A stretch of DNA of 64,000 nucleotides from Sphingomonadales bacterium 39-57-19 (GTDB lineage: Bacteria; Pseudomonadota; Alphaproteobacteria; Sphingomonadales; Sphingomonadaceae): positions 558,001 through 622,000 of the forward strand of contig NCJG01000001.1 in assembly GCA_002282385.1 (NCBI GenBank). The letters are read 5' to 3'. This document shows positions 48,924-58,335 of the stretch, in pieces; position 1 is the first letter of the stretch; every line of letters begins with the position of its first letter. The notes beneath the pieces were generated by a model. That model made no database searches and was not told the origin of the DNA. It was given only the letters and a program-made list of their open reading frames with translations. Position numbers and translations under genes: made by a program.

Positions 48924-51155
48924 ATGAACATCCCCGCCACCCGCACCTTTTTATCGCGCTTTTTGCTTGTTCCGATTTTCATCGGATGCGGGGCTGTGTC
49001 GTCTGTCGCATTGGCCCAAACGGGGGCCTCAGCGGCAGCCGCACAAAAGGCCAGCGACCAAATCGATTTCGATGCTGCTGTTGTTGAATATGACTCCAAC
49101 ACAGAAACCGTCACCGCAAAAGGCAACGTAATTGTCAGTCGCGATGGATATACGGTGCGCGCAGACAATATCATCTGGGACCGCAAAAGCGGGCGTGTTT
49201 TCGCTGAAGGCGCGATCCGCGCCATCGGCCCAGAGGGCGACGTCGCATATGGTGACAAAATTGAACTCTCCGATGCACTGAAAGACGGTGTCATCGACAA
49301 TCTGCTTGTCGTTTTGGCGGACGAAAGCCGGCTTGCCGCCAAACGCGGTGGACGGAAAGATGGCATATATACGCTAGATTATGCGGCATATACGGCGTGT
49401 AAAGTTATAGGCACTGACGGCTGTCCCAAAAAACCGAGCTGGGAAGTCAAAGCGGTTAAGGTCGTCTATGATCCCAGCAAAAAACGCGTCGTTTACAAAG
49501 GCGCACGGATCGAACTGTTTGGCCTGCCGGTCATTCCGCTGCCCTTTCTGTCGCACCCGGTAGATGCCAAAGCTGGCAGCGGCTTTCTTGTGCCCAGCAT
49601 CGGCTTTTCGCGGAATAACGGCGCTGAGCTTGAGCAATCCTATTATTGGCGAATATCCGAAAATCGGGATGCGACCGCAGCGATAACCGCTTTTACCGGC
49701 GCGGCACCCTTGGGCAGACTAAATTTCCGGACACTCGAAAAAAATGGCGCTATCGAGCTGAGCGCATACGGGACCTATAGCAATCGTATCAATACAAGCG
49801 GCACTTCGACACCTGTCGGCGCAGATGTTTTCCGCGGCTATCTCGAAGGCGCAGGCAAGTTCCAGCTCGACCCCAACTGGTCGATTTCGGCATCCGGCCG
49901 TTATGCGTCGGACCGCACGTTTTTGCGGCGTTATGACATCAGCCGGGATGACAGGCTCCGCTCTACCTTTGCTGCCGAACGGATCGGTGACAACAGCTAC
50001 TTCTCGCTCGCAGGCTGGGCAGTTCAGACCCTGCGCGTCAGCGATCGCCAAGGTCTAACACCAATCGCGCTGCCCGAAATTGATTACCGCCTGCGCATGG
50101 ATGCCCCCATTGTCGGCGGTACGATTCAGCTTCAAGCCAACAGCCTGGCGATCAGCCGGACCGAGGGCCAGGACACGCAGCGCGCATTTTCGTCCGCCAA
50201 ATGGGATCTGCGCAAAATAACCGCGCTTAGGCAGGAACTAACGCTCACCGCGCTCGCGCGCGGGGATGTGTACCATAGCGACGAAAATGCCAGCACACTG
50301 ACCGCGATATACCGCGGAGATTCAGGGTGGCAGCACCGCGCCATTTTCGCCACTGCGGCTGATATTAAATGGCCTTTTGTCGGTGAAGCCTTTGGCGGCA
50401 CACAAATTCTTACGCCCCGCGTTCAAATGGTCGCAGCGCCGTCGATTTCCAATTTGAACATTCCAAATGAAGATTCGCGCGCCGTGGATTTGGAAGACAG
50501 CAACCTGTTCGCGCTAAACCGATTCCCCGGCTACGACCGTTTTGAAGACGACCTGCGCATTACATACGGGTTCGACTGGGCATTACGCAAATCAGACTTT
50601 ACCGCTAACATCAACCTGGGTCAAAGTTACCGCCTGTCTGACCGAGGGTCGATTTTCCCTGATGGAACGGGCCTATCTGACAAAGCATCGGATATTGTCG
50701 GCAGGTCCGAATTTCGTTTCAAAGACTTGGTGAAACTCACACACCGCTTCCGTCTCGATAAGGACAATCTGTCGATACGCCGCAATGAGGTCGATGCCAC
50801 AATAGGATCACGCGGCACATATGTGCAGGCGGGTTACCTGAAGCTCAATCGCAATATCGGCCCGACCCTGGAAGACCTCACTGACCGTGAAGAAATTCGT
50901 TTGGCAGGACGCGTGCGTGTTGCCCGATTCTGGTCGGTATTTGGCTCAACAATTGTTGATCTGACGGACACTGCAGAGGATCCAACAAGCATTTCCGATG
51001 GCTTCGATCCTATCCGGCACCGTCTTGGCATTGCCTATGACGACGACTGCTTGTCGTTAAGTCTGGCGTGGCGACGCGACTATCAGCCTGTCGGAGACTC
51101 GCAGCGTGGAAACAGCTTTCTGTTCCGTCTGGCATTTCGCAATCTCGGTGTGTAA
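48924..51155 (+). CDS. lptD: LPS-assembly protein LptD
   Basis: 743 residues from MNIPATRTFL; the frame is open to 48873, but this start gives a signal peptide (about 1-32, ending VALAQ). An LptA-like/OstA N-terminal domain (about 45-150, AAVVEYDSNTETVTAKGNVI) is followed by a long beta-barrel domain to the C-terminus, ending SFLFRLAFRNLGV. The CKVIGTDGC and YDDDCLSL cysteines fit the LptD disulfide pattern. It inserts lipopolysaccharide in the outer membrane with LptE. It heads lptD-surA-pdxA-rsmA and is divergent from pepA. Confidence 0.95.
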   Translation: MNIPATRTFLSRFLLVPIFIGCGAVSSVALAQTGASAAAAQKASDQIDFDAAVVEYDSNTETVTAKGNVIVSRDGYTVRADNIIWDRKSGRVFAEGAIRAIGPEGDVAYGDKIELSDALKDGVIDNLLVVLADESRLAAKRGGRKDGIYTLDYAAYTACKVIGTDGCPKKPSWEVKAVKVVYDPSKKRVVYKGARIELFGLPVIPLPFLSHPVDAKAGSGFLVPSIGFSRNNGAELEQSYYWRISENRDATAAITAFTGAAPLGRLNFRTLEKNGAIELSAYGTYSNRINTSGTSTPVGADVFRGYLEGAGKFQLDPNWSISASGRYASDRTFLRRYDISRDDRLRSTFAAERIGDNSYFSLAGWAVQTLRVSDRQGLTPIALPEIDYRLRMDAPIVGGTIQLQANSLAISRTEGQDTQRAFSSAKWDLRKITALRQELTLTALARGDVYHSDENASTLTAIYRGDSGWQHRAIFATAADIKWPFVGEAFGGTQILTPRVQMVAAPSISNLNIPNEDSRAVDLEDSNLFALNRFPGYDRFEDDLRITYGFDWALRKSDFTANINLGQSYRLSDRGSIFPDGTGLSDKASDIVGRSEFRFKDLVKLTHRFRLDKDNLSIRRNEVDATIGSRGTYVQAGYLKLNRNIGPTLEDLTDREEIRLAGRVRVARFWSVFGSTIVDLTDTAEDPTSISDGFDPIRHRLGIAYDDDCLSLSLAWRRDYQPVGDSQRGNSFLFRLAFRNLGV

Positions 51156-51260
51156 AGCATCCGGAATAAATTCGCGGAGAAGGATGATACTGCTCATCTG
51201 CTGTTCAGCAGTGCCTGTTTATCCGTCCCCTCGAACTGTCTGTGTACTGGATGTAAATCA

Positions 51261-52601
51261 ATGAAGTTATTCAAGCGCCTGTCCCTCGCCGCCATGCTCG
51301 TTTCCGCAACGGCGCTGACACCGCTGATCGCACAAACTATCGGCGATGATGCATCTCCAGAAGCCACATTGGCCATTCCAGATGGACAACAACTATTTGG
51401 CAAGAACGACCCGAATGTGCGCCGTGCGACGGCTCAGGTGAATGGCGAAATTATTACAGGCACCGACATTGATCATCGGCTCGCGCTGATCATTGCTGCG
51501 AATGACAACAAGCTGCCACCGGAAGAACTCGCGCGTTTCCGTGCACAGATTTTGACGAACTTGATTGATGAAACGCTTCAAATTCAGGAAGCGGCCGCCA
51601 ATGAGATTGAAGTCACCGACGCTGAAGTGAATCAGTATTTCAATCGCGTGGCGCAACAGAATTTCAATCGGCCTGCGAATGAAGTTGAAAAATATCTGAT
51701 CTCGATCGGTTCATCCGTAGCGACGTTGAAGCGCCAGATTAAAGGCGAGCTTTCCTGGAGCCGCTTATTGTCGCGCAATGTGCGGCCATCGGCCAATGTC
51801 AGCGACGATGAAGTGAATGCCATTATCGAGCGGATCAAGGCAACCAAGGGGACCACGGAATATCGTTTGGGCGAGATATATCTGTCCGCAACGCCGGAAA
51901 CGATGCCAGCGGTCACCGAGAACGCGAAGAAAATCATCGACCAGCTGCGTCAGGGCGGTAACTTTGTCGCATATGCGCGTCAGTTTTCTGAAGCCTCAAC
52001 CGCGTCGGTGGGCGGCGACCTTGGTTGGTTAGGTTTGGCGCAGCTGCCCCAATCGCTCGCAAATGCCGCCGCCAACATGAGCGCGAACGAGGTGCAGGCT
52101 GTTGCGTCGCCCGGCGGGATTTCGATATTGCTGTTGATCGACAAGCGTCAGGTCGCAACATCCGATCCACGCGATTCCGTGCTCAGCTTGAAACAGATTG
52201 CGATCAGCTTTCCAAAAGGCACGGCGGAAGCCGAAGTTGCGCCGCTGGTAAAACAATTTAGCGAAGAAACGCAGCAAATCACGGGCTGTGGTGCCGCTGA
52301 CGAAATGGCGCGCAAACTGGGCGCCGATGTGGTCAACCGCGACGGCATTAAAATCCGCGAGCTTCCTGCCCCGTTGCAGCAAGTCATGTTGGATCTGCAG
52401 ATTGGACAATCGACACCGCCTTATGGCTCGCTGCAAGACGGCGTTCGCGTTTTCGTCTTATGTGGTCGTGATGCCCCGCAGGAAACGTCATCTGAAAGCT
52501 TCGACGAAATCATGTCACGGCTGGAAGAAGAACGCGTAAACAAGCGCGCCCGCATTTACCTACGCGATTTGCGCCGCGACGCTGTTATCGAATATAACTG
52601 A
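51261..52601 (+). CDS. surA: periplasmic chaperone and peptidyl-prolyl isomerase SurA
   Basis: 446 residues. Signal peptide about 1-25 (LSLAAMLVSATALTPLIAQ), SurA N-terminal chaperone domain (about 45-180, ATAQVNGEIITGTDIDHRLA), first parvulin domain (about 190-290, GEIYLSATPETM and GGDLGWLGLAQLPQ) and a second, diverged parvulin-like domain (about 300-410). It helps outer membrane proteins such as LptD to fold. It lies 105 bases after lptD and one base from pdxA (TGATG overlap), the classic lptD-surA-pdxA-ksgA order. Confidence 0.95.
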   Translation: MKLFKRLSLAAMLVSATALTPLIAQTIGDDASPEATLAIPDGQQLFGKNDPNVRRATAQVNGEIITGTDIDHRLALIIAANDNKLPPEELARFRAQILTNLIDETLQIQEAAANEIEVTDAEVNQYFNRVAQQNFNRPANEVEKYLISIGSSVATLKRQIKGELSWSRLLSRNVRPSANVSDDEVNAIIERIKATKGTTEYRLGEIYLSATPETMPAVTENAKKIIDQLRQGGNFVAYARQFSEASTASVGGDLGWLGLAQLPQSLANAAANMSANEVQAVASPGGISILLLIDKRQVATSDPRDSVLSLKQIAISFPKGTAEAEVAPLVKQFSEETQQITGCGAADEMARKLGADVVNRDGIKIRELPAPLQQVMLDLQIGQSTPPYGSLQDGVRVFVLCGRDAPQETSSESFDEIMSRLEEERVNKRARIYLRDLRRDAVIEYN

Positions 52602-53620
52602 TGTCGGTTGGCCGACTGGAACTGCCACTGGCCGTTTCGGTCGGTGACCCGGCGGGCATAGGGCCGGAGATAATCGGCAAAGCGTGGGAGGCCCGCCACG
52701 CGGCTGGCTTGGCGCCTTTCTTCGCAATTGGTGATATCGCCAGCTTCGTGCCGCACTGGAATGGTCCGGTCGTCCGCATCGAAGATCCGGCCGAAACCTT
52801 TGCGCATTTTGATACGGCTCTTCCGGTCATCCAAGTGCATAATTGCATTTCGATTGTTCCGGGCATTCCGGATCTTGATGGCGCCCATTGCGCATATCAG
52901 GCGCTTGAAATGGCGATTGGTTTTGCCCGTGCAGGCAGTGCCGCCGCGTTGGTCACGGGCCCTGTATCTAAGGCGCAATTATACGCGGTGGGCTTCACGC
53001 ATCCAGGGCAAACAGAGTTTATTGCGGAGCGTTGCGGCGTTTCCAAAAACAATGCCGTGATGATGCTCGCCGGCCCTGACCTGCGCGTTGTCCCAATGAC
53101 GACGCATATCCCGCTCGCGTCCGTCGCCGAGCAGCTTGACGGTCGGCTCATCCGCCAACGCCTGCGTGCGACAGCCAAGGGCCTGCAGCGTAATTTTGGC
53201 ATAGCAAATCCACGTCTGGCCGTTGCTGGGTTTAATCCGCACGCTGGCGAATCGGGCAATATGGGCCGCGAAGAACTGGACATATTTGAACCCGCCATCG
53301 AACAAATTCGTGGTGAAGGCATCGACGTTGTTGGCCCCTTGCCTGCCGACACGATGTTTCATGCCGAAGCACGCTCGCATTATGACGCGGCCTTGTGCGC
53401 TTATCATGATCAGGCCCTCATTCCTTTGAAAACGCTGTATTTTCATGATGCGGTAAACATTACGCTGGGGCTGCCCGTTGTCCGCACCTCGCCAGACCAT
53501 GGCACGGCGTTCGGGATTGCTGGTAAGAATATAGCGCTTCCGCTGTCGATGATTGCGGCGATTAAGATGGCTGAATCTGCGGCGCTGCATCGCCTTGCTG
53601 CGGCCGATCTTGGCGGATGA
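52601..53620 (+). CDS. pdxA: 4-hydroxythreonine-4-phosphate dehydrogenase
   Basis: 339 residues. The start of the protein LAVSVGDPAGIGPEI, the region NPHAGESGNMGREEL with metal-binding His, the HDQALIPLKTLYF motif and the substrate region HPGQTEF identify PdxA. It oxidises 4-phosphohydroxy-L-threonine in vitamin B6 synthesis. It overlaps surA by one base and rsmA by four. Confidence 0.95.
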   Translation: MSVGRLELPLAVSVGDPAGIGPEIIGKAWEARHAAGLAPFFAIGDIASFVPHWNGPVVRIEDPAETFAHFDTALPVIQVHNCISIVPGIPDLDGAHCAYQALEMAIGFARAGSAAALVTGPVSKAQLYAVGFTHPGQTEFIAERCGVSKNNAVMMLAGPDLRVVPMTTHIPLASVAEQLDGRLIRQRLRATAKGLQRNFGIANPRLAVAGFNPHAGESGNMGREELDIFEPAIEQIRGEGIDVVGPLPADTMFHAEARSHYDAALCAYHDQALIPLKTLYFHDAVNITLGLPVVRTSPDHGTAFGIAGKNIALPLSMIAAIKMAESAALHRLAAADLGG

Positions 53621-54438
53621 CGGTGTCGCTCCCTCCGCTTAGAGACGTCATTGCGCGACATGGTTTGTCCGCAAGTAAGGCGCTTGGCCAAAATTTCCTG
53701 TTCGATGAAAAGCTGCTCGATCGCATTGCCGCAATTCCCGGCAGCTTGGCGGGCGAGCATGTATATGAAGTTGGTCCCGGCCCCGGCGGCCTCACCAGAG
53801 CCCTCCTGCGTGCAGGCGCGCAGGTGCTGGCCGTTGAGCGCGACCACCGTTGCCTTCCTGCCCTGGCGGAACTGTCAGAGGCGTTTCCCGGGCAGCTTCG
53901 CGTGATTGAAGGCGATGCCCTAAAAATCGATCCGTTCGCTGAAATTGGTGCACCGTTTCACGTTGTTTCAAACCTGCCGTACAATGTCGGCACGGCGCTT
54001 GCGGTCGGCTGGCTGGGCGGTAACGAATGGCCGCCGCGTTGGAAAAGCCTGACCTTGATGTTCCAACGTGAAGTCGCAGACCGAATTATCGCAGCGCCGG
54101 GCACGGGGGCATTTGGCCGGCTCGCGATATTGGCGCAATGGCGGTCAAATGCCGCAATTGCGATGCCCGTTCACCGTTCCGCATTTACGCCCCCGCCAAA
54201 GGTGATGTCGGCGGTGGTGCACATCACGCCCAAGGATGCGCCCGCAGATGTTAAGATGTCTGTGCTCGAAAATCTGACAGGCGCCGCCTTTGGCCAGCGC
54301 CGCAAAATGTTGCGCCAGAGCCTAAAGGGCGTCGCAGGCGCATTAGAAGCGTTGAGCGCGGCTGGAATAGCCGAAGATCGCCGGCCCGAAACCGTAACTA
54401 TTTCGGAATGGTGCGCTCTGGCAAAGGAAGTGGGTTAA
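53617..54438 (+). CDS. rsmA: 16S rRNA dimethyladenosine transferase (KsgA)
   Basis: 273 residues. GQNFLFDEKLLDRI, the SAM-binding motif VYEVGPGPGGLTRALL, and VSNLPYNVGT (catalytic motif IV) define the KsgA/Dim1 family. It dimethylates two adjacent adenines in the 3' hairpin of 16S rRNA and serves as a checkpoint in small-subunit assembly. The start lies within the pdxA stop (ATGA). Confidence 0.96.
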   Translation: MTVSLPPLRDVIARHGLSASKALGQNFLFDEKLLDRIAAIPGSLAGEHVYEVGPGPGGLTRALLRAGAQVLAVERDHRCLPALAELSEAFPGQLRVIEGDALKIDPFAEIGAPFHVVSNLPYNVGTALAVGWLGGNEWPPRWKSLTLMFQREVADRIIAAPGTGAFGRLAILAQWRSNAAIAMPVHRSAFTPPPKVMSAVVHITPKDAPADVKMSVLENLTGAAFGQRRKMLRQSLKGVAGALEALSAAGIAEDRRPETVTISEWCALAKEVG

Positions 54439-54488
54439 CGCATATAGCAGGGGTGGCTCTTTGGAATATCCAAGGCTAAGAATGCGAT

Positions 54489-55697
54489 ATGCACACGCTA
54501 TCTGCCAGCGAACGACAGGCGCTTGAAACCATAGAGCAACCACCTATGCTTGGCCAAGTCCAGAACTGGGCCGCGATCAACAGCGGCTCGGGCAATCTTG
54601 ACGGCCTTGCCACCATTGCCGGTTTGCTCGCGGACGCATTCTCGGCCCTGCCTGGCGAAGTAACACTGGTTGAGCCCGAACCTGTGGATCGCGTACTATC
54701 CGACGGAACGGTGACCACAGTGGCGCATGGGCGGCATTTGCTGATGACGGTTCGCCCGGAATGTCGGGCACAATTGCTGTTTACCGGACATATGGACACC
54801 GTGTTTCCGGCAGACCACAGTTTTCAGACATTGCGCTGGCTTGACGATGGCACGCTAAATGGCCCCGGTGTGGCCGACATGAAGGGCGGCATTGCCGTGA
54901 TGCTCGCCGCTTTGAAGGCGGCGGAATCGTCGGGAAAACTCGCACAAACGGGATACCAGATACTCATCAACAGCGATGAAGAGGTTGGCTCGCCATCATC
55001 CGCAAAATTGATCGCACAGCTTGCGCAGAATAAGCTTGCTGCGCTCACTTATGAACCCGCATTGCCCGACGGTACGCTGGCGGGTGAGCGTGGTGGCAGC
55101 GGTAATTTCTCCATCATCATTTCGGGCAAATCGGCGCATGCGGGCCGGAACCCCGACGATGGACGCAACGCGCTTTTGGCGGCGGCCGACCTTGCGCTGC
55201 GGCTCAAGCAACTGTCGCGCGAAGGCCTGTCGGTGAACCCCGCCAAAATTGACGGTGGCGGTCCCAATAATGTTGTGCCCGATCGTGCGATATTGCGGGT
55301 AAACTTTCGGCCGCGCACGCCAGAGATTGTGCAGCAGACTGACGTAGACCTCCGCAGGGTTATTGCCGACATAGAACATGAACATGATGTGCGTGCACAT
55401 CTGCACGGCAGTTTCGGTCGCCCGCCAAAGCCCATTGATGACGAGGCCGCGAAGCTTTTCGGCTTGGTTAAGCAATGCGGGGCTGATCTGGGCATCCCAG
55501 TCGCATGGCGTTCAAGCGGCGGCGTATGTGACGGCAACAATATCGCCGCCTGCGGCGTCCCCGTTGTCGATACGATGGGCGTACGCGGGGGCAGCATCCA
55601 CAGTTCCGATGAATTCCTCATCGTCGAAAGTTTGGTCGAACGCGCCCAATTATCGGCGCTGACGATTATGCGCTTATCAGAAAAAGGGACTTTATGA
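54489..55697 (+). CDS. M20 family amidohydrolase, carboxypeptidase G2-like, in operon with astA-astB
   Basis: 402 residues. The two-zinc M20 motifs are present: LLFTGHMDTVFPADH (His101, Asp103), GPGVADMKGG (Asp130), NSDEEVGSP (catalytic Glu164 and ligand Glu165), YEPALP and a late GGSIHSSDEF His. A lid/dimer domain fills about 205-315 (SGKSAHAGRNPDDGRNALL). Closest character is the CPG2/ArgE group, which splits N-acyl amino acids, notably N-acylglutamates. No signal peptide. Its stop overlaps astA (ATGA) and astB follows two bases after astA. An enzyme releasing succinate from N2-succinylglutamate is needed at the end of that pathway, and AstE is not seen here, so it may do that job; this is inference. 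Confidence 0.83.
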   Translation: MHTLSASERQALETIEQPPMLGQVQNWAAINSGSGNLDGLATIAGLLADAFSALPGEVTLVEPEPVDRVLSDGTVTTVAHGRHLLMTVRPECRAQLLFTGHMDTVFPADHSFQTLRWLDDGTLNGPGVADMKGGIAVMLAALKAAESSGKLAQTGYQILINSDEEVGSPSSAKLIAQLAQNKLAALTYEPALPDGTLAGERGGSGNFSIIISGKSAHAGRNPDDGRNALLAAADLALRLKQLSREGLSVNPAKIDGGGPNNVVPDRAILRVNFRPRTPEIVQQTDVDLRRVIADIEHEHDVRAHLHGSFGRPPKPIDDEAAKLFGLVKQCGADLGIPVAWRSSGGVCDGNNIAACGVPVVDTMGVRGGSIHSSDEFLIVESLVERAQLSALTIMRLSEKGTL

Positions 55698-56725
55698 CCT
55701 TCATCATCCGTCCGGCAAATATGGACGATCTTCAGCCAATATATGAAATGGCCAAAAGGACAGGCGGCGGGTTCACCAATCTGCCACCTGACCGGAAGGC
55801 TCTGACCCAAAAGCTGGAGCGGTCAGCCGCTGGCTTTGACCGCGTGGGTGAGGAAGTCGCCGACGATTTATATGTTTTCGTTCTGCAAAATACCGCGACA
55901 GGCGAAGTGCGCGGCACATGCCAGATATTTGGCAAAGTTGGCCAAAAATGGCCGTTCTACAGCTATCGCATTGGCGCGCTGACGCAGCATAGCGTTGAAC
56001 TTGAGAGGACATTTCGGGCGGACATCCTTAACCTGTCAACGGACCTGGAAGGCGCGACCGAAGTCGGTGGATTGTTCCTGCATCCCGGCGAGCGGGCTGG
56101 CGGGCTTGGCATGCTGATTGCGCGCAGCCGATATTTGTTCATTCGCAACCACCGTGCGAGATTTGCCGACCGTACAATCGCAGAATTGCGTGGCGTCATC
56201 GACGAAGCTGGCGGATCGCCGTTTTGGGACGGTGTCGCTGGCCGCTTTTTCGGCATGAGCTTTCAGGAAGCAGATGAATTTAACGCTAAATTCGGCAACC
56301 AGTTTATCGCAGATCTCATGCCGAAGCATCCTGTTTACATTGCCATGCTTCCCGACAGTGCAAAGACCGTCATCGGCGTGCCGCATCCTTCAGGCCGCGC
56401 TGCCATGCGTATGCTTGAGAACGAAGGATTTGCATGGGAAAATTACATCGATATCTTTGACGGCGGCCCGACGATGACCGCGCGTACAGATCAAATCCGC
56501 AGCATCCGTGACGCGAAAGACGTCATAATAACTGCCGTCAGCGATGACGTTGGCGAACATAAATCAGGTCATAAAAAACTGATAACGCTGGGCCGTCTAC
56601 ATGCGTTTAAAGCCGCCTATGGCTGGATCGATGATCAAGGCGATAACGTCATTATCGACAGCAATTGTGCGCGTGCCTTGGGTATTTCAGCAAGCGATGC
56701 TGTAACCTATGTCGAGCGCGCTTGA
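55694..56725 (+). CDS. astA: arginine N-succinyltransferase
   Basis: 343 residues. FIIRPANMDDLQPIYEMAKR and TGGGFTNLPPDR at the N-terminus, the acetyltransferase-like middle with GGLFLHPGERAGGLGMLIAR, and ELRGVIDEAGGSPFWDGVAGRF are typical of AstA (PF04958). It makes N2-succinylarginine from arginine and succinyl-CoA, the first step of the AST pathway. It overlaps the M20 gene and precedes astB. In the AST pathway the next genes astC, astD and astE are not in this window. Confidence 0.94.
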   Translation: MTFIIRPANMDDLQPIYEMAKRTGGGFTNLPPDRKALTQKLERSAAGFDRVGEEVADDLYVFVLQNTATGEVRGTCQIFGKVGQKWPFYSYRIGALTQHSVELERTFRADILNLSTDLEGATEVGGLFLHPGERAGGLGMLIARSRYLFIRNHRARFADRTIAELRGVIDEAGGSPFWDGVAGRFFGMSFQEADEFNAKFGNQFIADLMPKHPVYIAMLPDSAKTVIGVPHPSGRAAMRMLENEGFAWENYIDIFDGGPTMTARTDQIRSIRDAKDVIITAVSDDVGEHKSGHKKLITLGRLHAFKAAYGWIDDQGDNVIIDSNCARALGISASDAVTYVERA

Positions 56726-56727
56726 TC

Positions 56728-57981
56728 ATGGCTTTGATCGAAATAAACTTTGATGGCATTATTGGGCCAAGCCATAATTACGCAGGATTGAGCGTTGGCA
56801 ACCTGGCATCATCACACAATGCCGGCGCCCCGTCTTATCCAAAGGCTGCTGCCCTGCAGGGCATCGAAAAAATGCGCGCGAACCTGCGCCTTGGATTGGC
56901 GCAGGGTTTCTTCATGCCGCTCGACCGGCCGAACCAAAATTGGCTTTCCGGACTTTCGACCGACATGCAATCGGCGGAACCGCATATCCGCGCCGCCGCT
57001 TTTTCGGCGTCGGCCATGTGGGCAGCCAATGCAGCGACCGTCTCGCCAGCGCCCGATACGGCTGATGGCAGATGTCATCTGTCTGCGGCGAACCTGCTGA
57101 CGATGGCGCACCGCAGCCATGAATGGACCGGAACGCTTGCGCAGTTAAAACTGGCATTTGCCGATGACGCACATTTTGCCGTGCACGGGCCCGTTCCTGC
57201 GCCGTTTGGCGACGAAGGTGCGGCAAACTTCATGCGCCTGTGCCGAACGCACGGGGACGCTGGCATTGAGATATTTGTCTATGGCAAGTCAGGCGGTCCA
57301 TTCCCTGCCCGTCAGCATATTGAGGCATCGAAAGCCATTGCGCGGGCACATCGGCTAGATGCAGCCAAAACATTGTTCGTTCAACAATCCGAGATCGCGA
57401 TTGCCGCTGGCGCGTTCCACAATGACGTCGTTGCCGTGGCCAATGAACATGTGCTCTTCACCCATGAGCAGGCGTTTGAACATCCCGAGCAAACCTACGC
57501 CGATATCAAGCGGCTGTTGCCCGAGGCGGAGATCATCATTGTGCCTGCCGACCGGGTCAGCCTTGCCGATGCGATCCAAAGCTATTTGTTCAATGCGCAG
57601 TTGGTGACGCTACCCGACGGCGGCATGGCGCTTATCTTGCCGAGCGAAGCACAGGACAATGCGCGCGTTTGGGGCTGGCTTAGCGAGATGGTCGCGGGCA
57701 ATGGCCCCATTCGCAAGCTCGTCCCCGTGGATGTGCGCCAATCGATGGCCAATGGCGGCGGCCCTGCCTGTTTGCGGCTGCGCGTGGTTGCAGATCCCGC
57801 CACAGTCGATCCGCGCTTCATCGCCAATGAGGCAAAGCTCGACCAGATTGCGCACGTGGTTGCTACATATTGGCCAGAATCGATTGTGCCGGACCAATTG
57901 GGCGATGTGTCACTGATTGATCAGGTACGCGCGGCGCGCATGGCACTGTTAACCACGTGCGATCTAACCGTGCTCGTATAA
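56728..57981 (+). CDS. astB: N-succinylarginine dihydrolase
   Basis: 417 residues from the ATG two bases after the astA stop; the frame is open earlier inside astA. The fold is a guanidino-modifying enzyme. Characteristic segments: NFDGIIGPSHNYAGLSVGN, the Glu region GDEGAANFMRL, the catalytic His in GAFHNDVVAV and the nucleophile Cys in NGGGPACLRLRV. It hydrolyses succinylarginine to succinylornithine, ammonia and CO2. Operon M20-astA-astB. Confidence 0.95.
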   Translation: MALIEINFDGIIGPSHNYAGLSVGNLASSHNAGAPSYPKAAALQGIEKMRANLRLGLAQGFFMPLDRPNQNWLSGLSTDMQSAEPHIRAAAFSASAMWAANAATVSPAPDTADGRCHLSAANLLTMAHRSHEWTGTLAQLKLAFADDAHFAVHGPVPAPFGDEGAANFMRLCRTHGDAGIEIFVYGKSGGPFPARQHIEASKAIARAHRLDAAKTLFVQQSEIAIAAGAFHNDVVAVANEHVLFTHEQAFEHPEQTYADIKRLLPEAEIIIVPADRVSLADAIQSYLFNAQLVTLPDGGMALILPSEAQDNARVWGWLSEMVAGNGPIRKLVPVDVRQSMANGGGPACLRLRVVADPATVDPRFIANEAKLDQIAHVVATYWPESIVPDQLGDVSLIDQVRAARMALLTTCDLTVLV

Positions 57982-58075
57982 GCGTCGGTTTTTCTTACAA
58001 TCCGCGCGTCCGTTAACCATCGTCACCGCTGCAAATGCTGATTTGGCACGGGCATTGCTTTATATTCAGTTAACT

Positions 58076-58300
58076 ATGAAACGCATCCTACGCCTGTTCA
58101 CGATCAAAACGAAGCTGGAGGTCTTTATGATCACCTTCGCGCTTGGCCTGGGTGCAGTGAAGCGTGGGCAGGAGTATATGATCCAATATCCCGGCAACAT
58201 CGGGAAAGTGTTCTTTCTGCTGTGCACGGGCGCCGTTTTTATCGCTGCCGCCAAAATGCTTCAGGCGGTTGAATTGGATGCAGCCTTCGGCGAGGATTAA
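58076..58300 (+). CDS. small membrane protein of unknown function
   Basis: 74 residues from the ATG at 58076; an upstream frame to 58043 lacks a good start. LFTIKTKLEVFMITFALGLG and VKRGQEYMIQYPGNIG lead to a clear membrane helix at about 45-66 (VFFLLCTGAVFIAAAKML). I recall similar short proteins in other sphingomonads next to this locus, but no function. It is 94 bases from astB and carries its own weak start region. Confidence 0.62.
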   Translation: MKRILRLFTIKTKLEVFMITFALGLGAVKRGQEYMIQYPGNIGKVFFLLCTGAVFIAAAKMLQAVELDAAFGED

Positions 58301-58335
58301 CGCTCAGCATCAGTAAATAAGGAAAAGTCCCGGGA

